Assembly: GCA_026988735.1 (NCBI GenBank)
Contig: JALSKR010000218.1
Coordinates: 1-11,024, forward strand
Origin: Sulfurimonas sp.
GTDB lineage: Bacteria; Campylobacterota; Campylobacteria; Campylobacterales; Sulfurimonadaceae
Length of the DNA stretch: 11,024 nt
Direction: 5' to 3'
Shown: piece after piece, positions 6,850 to 11,024 of the stretch
How positions within the stretch are numbered: the first letter of the stretch is position 1
Layout of the letters: each line of letters begins with the position of its first letter
The notes under the pieces: model-generated
The model's input: only the letters and a program-made list of their open reading frames with translations
The model's database searches: none
Told to the model about the DNA's origin: nothing
Translations under genes and position numbers: made by a program

Positions 6850-8525
6850 TAAATAAAAAAATCAGACTCGGTGACCTGCTTATTGAAAAAGGTTATATAA
6901 CCCAGGAGCAGCTTGAATCTGCTTTGGAAAAACAAAAAGAGCTTAACTTTACAAAAAAACTCGGTGAAATTTTTATTGACGAAGGATATATTTCACAAAA
7001 AGAGTTGCTCAAGATGCTCGCAACACAACTCAAAACTCCTTTTGTCGACCTTTTTGGCGAAAAAATTGATTTTGAAAAAATTGTTGCAAAATATCCGATA
7101 AATTTATTAAAAGCCGCATATGCCATCCCTTTTAAAGAAGATGAGGATTTCATCTATATAGCAACCAGTGATCCTCTCAACTACGATGCTTTGGAAAATC
7201 TTGAAAGAAGCATATCTGTTAAACCCATAAAAATCTCTCTAGCCTATGAAGATGACATCAATGTTATATTCAAAAGGATAGAAACCCTTAAAAAAACCAA
7301 AGTACTTATAGATGAAGTAAAAAAAGAGTTACAAACTGAGGGATTAAAAAAAGAGGGCGAAGACAGTGCTGTTATGCGTCTTATTCGTCTGCTTATCAGT
7401 GATGCCATTGCAAAAAGAGCCAGTGACATTCACATAGAACCCGAAGACAATGACCGAATGATAGTGCGCTCCCGCATAGACGGTGTTTTGTTTGAAAACT
7501 TCATCTTTGATATGGAAATTTACCATGCCATCTCTTCTCGTATTAAACTTTTGGGGAATATTGACATATCCGAAAAACGGGTACCTCAGGATGGAAGGTT
7601 TTCATTACACCTTTTTGACAAAGCCTATGACTTTAGACTCTCCACCACTCCGACAATTTTTGGAGAGTCTATCGTTATGAGGATACTTGACAGAGAAAAA
7701 GTACTTTTGAAACTCGAAGATTTGGGATTTGCAGATGAAAATCTTGAAGCATTTAATGACCTGATAACCTCTCCTCATGGTATCCTGCTCATTACAGGAC
7801 CTACCGGTTCGGGTAAAACAACTACTCTGTATGCGGCGCTCAATGAGATAAAAAGTATCTCAAACAAAGTAATGACTGCGGAAGATCCGGTAGAGTACAG
7901 ACTGCCCCTCGTGCAACAAATCCAGGTCAATGAAAAGACAGGACTGACTTTTGCAAGAGCAATAAAATCTTTTTTACGACAGGATCCGGATATTATACTC
8001 ATCGGGGAGATTCGCGACAGTGAAACACTCGATGCCGCTTCTCAGGCTGCACTTACCGGACATTTGGTTCTCTCAACTCTGCATACCAATGATGCACCCG
8101 GAGCGATACCGAGAATGGTACAGATGGGTTTAAAACCCTACCTGATTTCAGATTCTCTCATCGGTGTTGTCGGACAGAGACTTGTACGAAAAATTTGTCC
8201 CTATTGTAAACATGAAGTAAAAATACAAAAATCCCAACTTCCTAAAGTAGAAAAATACATCCAACCCGATGCTGTGGTCTATGAGGGCAAAGGCTGTTCC
8301 AAATGTGATTTTACAGGCTACTTCAACAGAACCATGATTTCAGAAATTTTTGTTCTTGATGAGGAGAGTGCCAAACTTATATCGGAAAATACAAACAAGA
8401 TTGTTTTAACCGAATACGCACAAAAACAGGGAAAATACAAGCCGATGATTTATGACGGGATGAACAAGGTGCTCAAAGGAATAACAACTATTGCAGAAGT
8501 ACTGCGTGTAACCAAGGAACATTAG
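6846..8525 (+). CDS. mshE: Pilus assembly ATPase MshE (GspE/PilB family) with MshEN-like c-di-GMP domain
   Basis: I choose the ATG at 6846 (559 residues): it overlaps the mshN stop as ATGA and has GGGAG at 6833-6837 with an 8-nt spacer, whereas the ATG at 6831 lacks a ribosome-binding site. The N-terminus holds two tandem copies of the MshEN motif (RLG...Q at 7-30 and KLG...Q at 38-61), known in Vibrio MshE to bind c-di-GMP. The C-terminal motor has an Asp box (SDIHIEP), Walker A GPTGSGKT (318-325), Walker B IILIGEIRD with Glu388, a His box (TGHLVLSTLHTNDAPGA) and two CxxC pairs (C451/C454, C484/C487) for the structural zinc of extension ATPases. It is a cytoplasmic hexamer powering pilin polymerisation through MshG. 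All catalytic motifs are intact. Confidence 0.95.
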   Translation: MINKKIRLGDLLIEKGYITQEQLESALEKQKELNFTKKLGEIFIDEGYISQKELLKMLATQLKTPFVDLFGEKIDFEKIVAKYPINLLKAAYAIPFKEDEDFIYIATSDPLNYDALENLERSISVKPIKISLAYEDDINVIFKRIETLKKTKVLIDEVKKELQTEGLKKEGEDSAVMRLIRLLISDAIAKRASDIHIEPEDNDRMIVRSRIDGVLFENFIFDMEIYHAISSRIKLLGNIDISEKRVPQDGRFSLHLFDKAYDFRLSTTPTIFGESIVMRILDREKVLLKLEDLGFADENLEAFNDLITSPHGILLITGPTGSGKTTTLYAALNEIKSISNKVMTAEDPVEYRLPLVQQIQVNEKTGLTFARAIKSFLRQDPDIILIGEIRDSETLDAASQAALTGHLVLSTLHTNDAPGAIPRMVQMGLKPYLISDSLIGVVGQRLVRKICPYCKHEVKIQKSQLPKVEKYIQPDAVVYEGKGCSKCDFTGYFNRTMISEIFVLDEESAKLISENTNKIVLTEYAQKQGKYKPMIYDGMNKVLKGITTIAEVLRVTKEH

Positions 8526-8526
8526 G

Positions 8527-9765
8527 GTGAAATATTTTAAAATTGAGTACAAATTTGGAAAAAAACGTTCCTCCATTGTCCTCGAAGCAGCAAACAAAAT
8601 CGAAGCGATGGAGAAGTTTTTTGAAATGGAACTCGGTGTTCTCGTAAAAATACAGGAGACTTCGAAACCACTTGAAAAGTCATTTCAAGAACTTTTGGCA
8701 AAGTATAACGACCCTGTCGGTAAAAATAAAGTTGACCAGGAAAGGCTTATAGCCCTTCTTGATCAGATGGCAATTATGCTTGATGCAGGACTTCCTCTGA
8801 ACTATACACTCTCTGAAGTGACAAAACACCAGCAAGACAAAGCCCTCAAAGCAATTTTTGAGAAAGTTTTAAATGATATAGAAAGCGGAAAAGGTTTTTA
8901 TGCCGCAGTGCTTCCGTTTCAAAAACAGCTTGGTAGTTTAACCGTTGCCATGATTCAACTCGGCGAAGAGACAGGTCAAATAGCCGAATCACTCACACAT
9001 CTCACCGATATACTGCAGGATATTTTGGATAACAGAAAAAAGTTCAAAAAAGCTACACGCTATCCGCTTGTCATCGTTACAGCCATGGGAATTGCATTCA
9101 GTGTTGTGACCATTTTTGTTATTCCACAGTTTAAATCCATCTTTGAAAGTTCACAGATGGAGTTGCCTCTGCCTACAAAATTTTTACTCTGGCTGGAATA
9201 TGCTCTGCGTGTATATGGCCCTTATATCCTTAGCGGCGCTGTATTGTTGGCAGTTACAATTTCTTATTTCTATAAACACAATGAAAAAGTACACATGTTT
9301 TTGGATAAACTGATACTCAAAATTTACATTATCGGCAAAGCAACCTTTTTTGCAATGATCAGTCGTTTTGTATATGTCTTCAGTGTTCTTGTAAAAGCGG
9401 GGATTCCCATGCTTGAAGCTCTGCGCATAGCCTCGGGAATTATAGACAATGTATACATCAAACAAAAAGTCGACAGAATTGCGAGCGCTATTGAAGAGGG
9501 AAAAAGTCTGAACCAGGGTTTTGAAGAGACAGAACTGTTTGAAAATATGGTTGTCGAGATGATAAAAGCAGGAGAAACCGGCGGTGGTTTAGAAAAGATG
9601 CTGCAAAAAGTTGTCAAGATTTACAAAGACAGATTTAGCTATATTGTTGACAATATTGCTACACTCATAGAACCTATACTGCTCGGAGCCATTGCAGGAT
9701 TTGTTATGATGCTGGCACTTGGAATTTTCCTGCCGATGTGGAATATGGTCGATATGGCAAACTAA
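8527..9765 (+). CDS. mshG: Inner-membrane platform protein MshG (GspF/PilC family)
   Basis: A 412-residue protein of normal GspF/PilC length. Two GspF repeats are visible: the first starts near residue 74 ('LIALLDQMAIMLDAGLPL') with 'AMIQLGEETGQI', the second near 276 ('ISRFVYVFSVLVKAGIPMLE') with 'EMIKAGETGGGLEKML'. Transmembrane helices are at about 180-205, 226-248 and 380-408, the last ending 'LGIFLPMWNMVDM', typical of the family. It is the rotor or platform that MshE turns to add pilin subunits. The start codon is GTG at 8527, one base after the mshE stop, supported by AAGGAA at 8514-8519. It lies directly downstream of mshE, as in MSHA loci. Confidence 0.95.
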   Translation: MKYFKIEYKFGKKRSSIVLEAANKIEAMEKFFEMELGVLVKIQETSKPLEKSFQELLAKYNDPVGKNKVDQERLIALLDQMAIMLDAGLPLNYTLSEVTKHQQDKALKAIFEKVLNDIESGKGFYAAVLPFQKQLGSLTVAMIQLGEETGQIAESLTHLTDILQDILDNRKKFKKATRYPLVIVTAMGIAFSVVTIFVIPQFKSIFESSQMELPLPTKFLLWLEYALRVYGPYILSGAVLLAVTISYFYKHNEKVHMFLDKLILKIYIIGKATFFAMISRFVYVFSVLVKAGIPMLEALRIASGIIDNVYIKQKVDRIASAIEEGKSLNQGFEETELFENMVVEMIKAGETGGGLEKMLQKVVKIYKDRFSYIVDNIATLIEPILLGAIAGFVMMLALGIFLPMWNMVDMAN

Positions 9766-9776
9766 AGGAGAAATAA

Positions 9777-9872
9777 ATGGATATAGAAACAGGAAGTATC
9801 GGTATTGCGATTGTGAGTGCATTTATACTTGGATTTGCTTTGTGGATTATAAACAGGATGTCAAATTTATAA
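9777..9872 (+). CDS. 31-residue single-pass membrane microprotein in the mshF position
   Basis: An ATG at 9777 opens a 31-codon frame ending in TAA at 9870-9872. AAAGGAG at 9764-9770 lies six bases upstream, among the strongest Shine-Dalgarno sequences in the window and overlapping the mshG stop. The peptide starts MDIETG, has one hydrophobic helix (about 7-25, 'SIGIAIVSAFILGFALWII') and ends NRMSNL, so the charge pattern predicts N-outside, C-inside. It fills nearly all of the 112-bp gap between mshG and the convergent pilin gene. In Vibrio MSHA loci this slot holds mshF, a larger protein with an N-terminal membrane helix; this could be a minimal equivalent or an unrelated accessory subunit. 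Translation is well supported by signals; function is unknown. Confidence 0.7.
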   Translation: MDIETGSIGIAIVSAFILGFALWIINRMSNL

Positions 9873-9885
9873 AAGGCTTAGCCTT
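9873..9885 (-). terminator. Weak stem-loop at the convergent gene ends
   Basis: AAGGC (9873-9877) and GCCTT (9881-9885) flank TTA, which is the pilin stop codon on the minus strand. Read on the minus strand, the hairpin is followed by TTATAAATTT, so it could be a weak intrinsic terminator for the pilin transcript. The stem is only 5 bp with a 3-base loop. Confidence 0.3.
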
Positions 9886-10375
9886 CTATCAGTGTAAAAG
9901 TTCCATTGACATCATTGTATTCCCAATGGTCAGTACTGTCGGGTTTATCGCTGCCGTTTTCACCGATACCGCTGTTGGTACTTGATGCAGGACCGTGATA
10001 GTCGTTGTTTGCGCTGCAGCTCCATTTGGCATCCACACTTGCCGGATTTTTCAAAAGGTACTTAAAGGCTTTCGAATTGCTCGCAGCACACTCACCCAGT
10101 TTTTTAGGGTATCCGTTGTCGCAGTCAAAAAGAGCATCACTGCCGTTGTTACAGTCAATACTGTTACCGTTTCCCCAGGTAAATGCACCCTCCGCCGTAA
10201 TCCACTCTGCATGAATGTCATCAAGTGAAGACTGTACTGTAGCAGCCGTTGCCATCTCCGAAGAGATTTTGGCATTGGAAGAGAGGTGACTAAATTTTGG
10301 TATGGCAACTGCAGCTAAAACACCGATGATTACAATAACAAAAATTAGTTCTATAAGTGTGAATGCTTTTTTCAA
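9878..10375 (-). CDS. Type IV pilin, four-cysteine, TTG start, Ala at -1
   Basis: The 165-residue prepilin begins (M)KKA|FTLIELIFVIVIIGVL, with Glu at mature position 5 and Ala rather than Gly before the cleavage site. The hydrophobic helix runs to about residue 26, then an amphipathic stalk and a globular head with four cysteines (75, 85, 96, 120) that could form two disulfides. The head is rich in Asn, Asp and Gly ('DCNNGSDALFDCDNG', 74-88; 'WEYNDVNGTF', 151-160). Its start codon is TTG (10373-10375) with TAAGGA at 10381-10386 and a 5-nt spacer; no better start exists because the leader must be short. It is the second gene of a minus-strand pair, 53 bp behind the other pilin, with a stem-loop between them, and its 3' end comes within 5 bp of the convergent microprotein gene. 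Probably a minor or second major pilin of the same system. Confidence 0.9.
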   Translation of the reverse strand: MKKAFTLIELIFVIVIIGVLAAVAIPKFSHLSSNAKISSEMATAATVQSSLDDIHAEWITAEGAFTWGNGNSIDCNNGSDALFDCDNGYPKKLGECAASNSKAFKYLLKNPASVDAKWSCSANNDYHGPASSTNSGIGENGSDKPDSTDHWEYNDVNGTFTLIEG

Positions 10376-10390
10376 ATAAATCCTTATTTT

Positions 10391-10416
10391 AGAAGAAGAG
10401 TTTTTGCTCTTCTTCT
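10391..10416. promoter_or_regulatory. Perfect 10-bp stem-loop between the two pilin genes
   Basis: AGAAGAAGAG (10391-10400) and CTCTTCTTCT (10407-10416) form a perfect 10-bp stem with a 6-base loop. On the plus strand the stem is followed by TTTAATC, so it resembles an intrinsic terminator for transcription coming from the left. In the pilin direction it is followed by AAAATAAGGA, with no U-tract, so it more likely protects the 3' end of the upstream pilin mRNA or partly reduces read-through. Confidence 0.6.
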
Positions 10417-10428
10417 TTTAATCAAAAA

Positions 10429-10869
10429 TTAAAACGTTATAGTATGTGCTGTTGTGCTATTGTTATCATTCAATTTAGCACATTTTGCTTTTGTTTGAGC
10501 ATCACCAAGTTGATTACAATCAACACCATAGGTAATAGTGGAGTTATCAGTCATTTTAATTTCTGCAACTACCGCATTATTGTTATTTGGATCCTGATAT
10601 TGCGTTGTATTAACATCTACCCAAATCCAATTTTTACCATTAAGATTTACTAAATCTTGTAGTGCATATGTTGCATTATCTTCCAAATCTCTTTGATTAA
10701 CAGCTGTTGATGCACCCGCACTTGCCATGTCAGTTGTCACTTTAATGATATTGTTCGCTTCTGCACTCTGCTTCAAGTTCTTAAACTTCGGAACAGCCAC
10801 TGCTGCCAAAACACCTATAATTACAATTACGAAGATTAACTCTATAAGAGTAAAACCGCTTCTTTTCAT
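10429..10869 (-). CDS. Type IV pilin, probable major subunit (MshA/PilA-like)
   Basis: The 146-residue prepilin begins MKRSG|FTLIELIFVIVIIG, with the canonical Gly at -1, Phe at +1 and Glu at +5. A hydrophobic helix (to about residue 26) continues into 'VPKFKNLKQSAEANNIIKV', the usual stalk. The head ends with two cysteines (118 and 130) enclosing 11 residues, the C-terminal disulfide loop typical of type IVa pilins. The ATG has AAGGA at 10876-10880 with a 6-nt spacer and a TATAAT box about 30 bases upstream. Being promoter-proximal, with an ATG and the canonical cleavage site, it is the best candidate for the abundant subunit. It shares the coding sequence of its N-terminal region with the other minus-strand pilin, pointing to duplication. 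It is separate from and opposite to the assembly genes, so it can be expressed independently. Confidence 0.92.
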   Translation of the reverse strand: MKRSGFTLIELIFVIVIIGVLAAVAVPKFKNLKQSAEANNIIKVTTDMASAGASTAVNQRDLEDNATYALQDLVNLNGKNWIWVDVNTTQYQDPNNNNAVVAEIKMTDNSTITYGVDCNQLGDAQTKAKCAKLNDNNSTTAHTITF

Positions 10870-10880
10870 ACTTCTTCCTT

Positions 10881-10938
10881 GGATTAATTTAACATACTCA
10901 TTATATCGTCTTTAAATAAAAAAAACTTAAATTAATCC
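10881..10938. repeat. 12-bp perfect inverted repeat flanking the pilin promoter
   Basis: GGATTAATTTAA (10881-10892) and its exact reverse complement TTAAATTAATCC (10927-10938) enclose 34 bp containing the pilin -10 box. The right arm overlaps the stop of the neighbouring transporter-like gene; the left arm lies just upstream of the pilin Shine-Dalgarno. The arms are AT-rich, so chance is possible. It could be a paired operator or a stem in read-through RNA. Confidence 0.5.
10900..10905 (-). promoter_or_regulatory. -10 box of the pilin pair promoter
   Basis: A consensus TATAAT on the minus strand lies 30 bases upstream of the pilin ATG, predicting a start near 10893 and a leader of about 24 nt. 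Upstream is a T-rich stretch (T8, opposite 10918-10925) and no clear -35 box, in keeping with Campylobacterota sigma-70 promoters. No sigma-54 (GG-N10-GC) element is evident. Confidence 0.6.
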
Positions 10939-11024
10939 CAAAAGTGCGACAAATAAAACAGGCGGTGTTACCACAAGCCCTACTTTCATATACTCACCCC
11001 AGCCTATTTTCACCCCTTTTTGTG
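10927..11024 (-). CDS. C-terminus of a membrane protein, possibly ArsB/NhaD/SLC13-type transporter
   Basis: On the minus strand a frame open from the right edge ends at TAA (10927-10929), giving the last 31 residues of a protein. They read '[16 protein letters not shown]' followed by a hydrophobic helix ending 'VALLGLI' at the very C-terminus. A short soluble stretch, then '(W/F)xEYxKVGL' and a final membrane helix, is the usual ending of ArsB/NhaD and other SLC13-like ion transporters, so that is my best guess. Only one partial helix is visible, so other polytopic transporters are possible. It lies upstream of the pilin pair on the same strand, with the pilin promoter starting about 20 bases after its stop, so it is probably a separate unit. 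Confidence 0.5.
   Translation of the reverse strand, partial: QKGVKIGWGEYMKVGLVVTPPVLFVALLGLI

Noticed and set aside
9184..9465. 93-codon minus-strand ORF
   Set aside because: It is antisense to mshG, with no ribosome-binding site or recognisable domain.
9714..9730. TGGCAC resembling a sigma-54 -24 element near the end of mshG
   Set aside because: The required TTGC-type -12 element is missing at the right spacing; the following bases are ATTTT.
10310..10860. Near-repeat DNA in the N-terminal coding parts of the two minus-strand pilins as a mobile or recombination element
   Set aside because: The similarity stops at the conserved pilin helix and fits gene duplication with selection on TLIELIFVIVIIG.

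Overview
The window looks like chromosomal DNA of a Campylobacterota bacterium (Sulfurimonas-like is my best guess). The DNA is AT-rich, genes are tightly packed with ATGA-type overlaps, promoters show TATAAT -10 boxes without clear -35 boxes, and the pilins carry the core TLIELIFVIVIIG. This assignment is inference from style and has not been checked by a search.

Nearly the whole window is one type IV pilus assembly locus of the MSHA type. Positions 1-1096 (+) hold three minor-pilin genes: the end of a GspJ/PilW/MshO-like gene, an MshP/GspK-like prepilin without Glu5, and a GspH/FimT-like prepilin. After a 44-bp gap with an extended -10 promoter comes an eight-gene + strand run (1141-9765): MshI-like (PilM and PilN halves fused, GspL-like), MshJ/PilO-like, MshK/PilP-like, secretin MshL, ExeA-like ATPase MshM, TPR protein MshN, assembly ATPase MshE and platform protein MshG. 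This is the I-J-K-L-M-N-E-G order of Vibrio-type MSHA loci. Directly after mshG is a 31-codon ORF with a near-ideal Shine-Dalgarno, encoding a single-pass membrane microprotein in the slot that mshF occupies in Vibrio.

The strand then switches. Two pilin genes lie on the minus strand (9878-10375 and 10429-10869), convergent with the assembly operon. The promoter-proximal one (146 aa, ATG start, TATAAT promoter, C-terminal disulfide pair) is the better major-pilin candidate. The distal one (165 aa, TTG start, four cysteines) lies behind a perfect 10-bp stem-loop. The right edge holds the C-terminus of a minus-strand membrane protein, possibly an ArsB/NhaD/SLC13-type transporter.

How it should work (family knowledge plus inference): pilins and minor pilins are inserted in the inner membrane and processed by a prepilin peptidase encoded elsewhere. 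MshE, probably gated by c-di-GMP through its MshEN-like N-terminus, drives MshG. The MshI/J/K-like proteins form the alignment subcomplex linking this motor to the MshL secretin, and MshM and MshN probably help assemble or anchor it at the cell wall. No prepilin peptidase, retraction ATPase or mshQ is visible here. I found no RNA gene, CRISPR array or insertion sequence, and no gene-free stretch longer than 120 bp.
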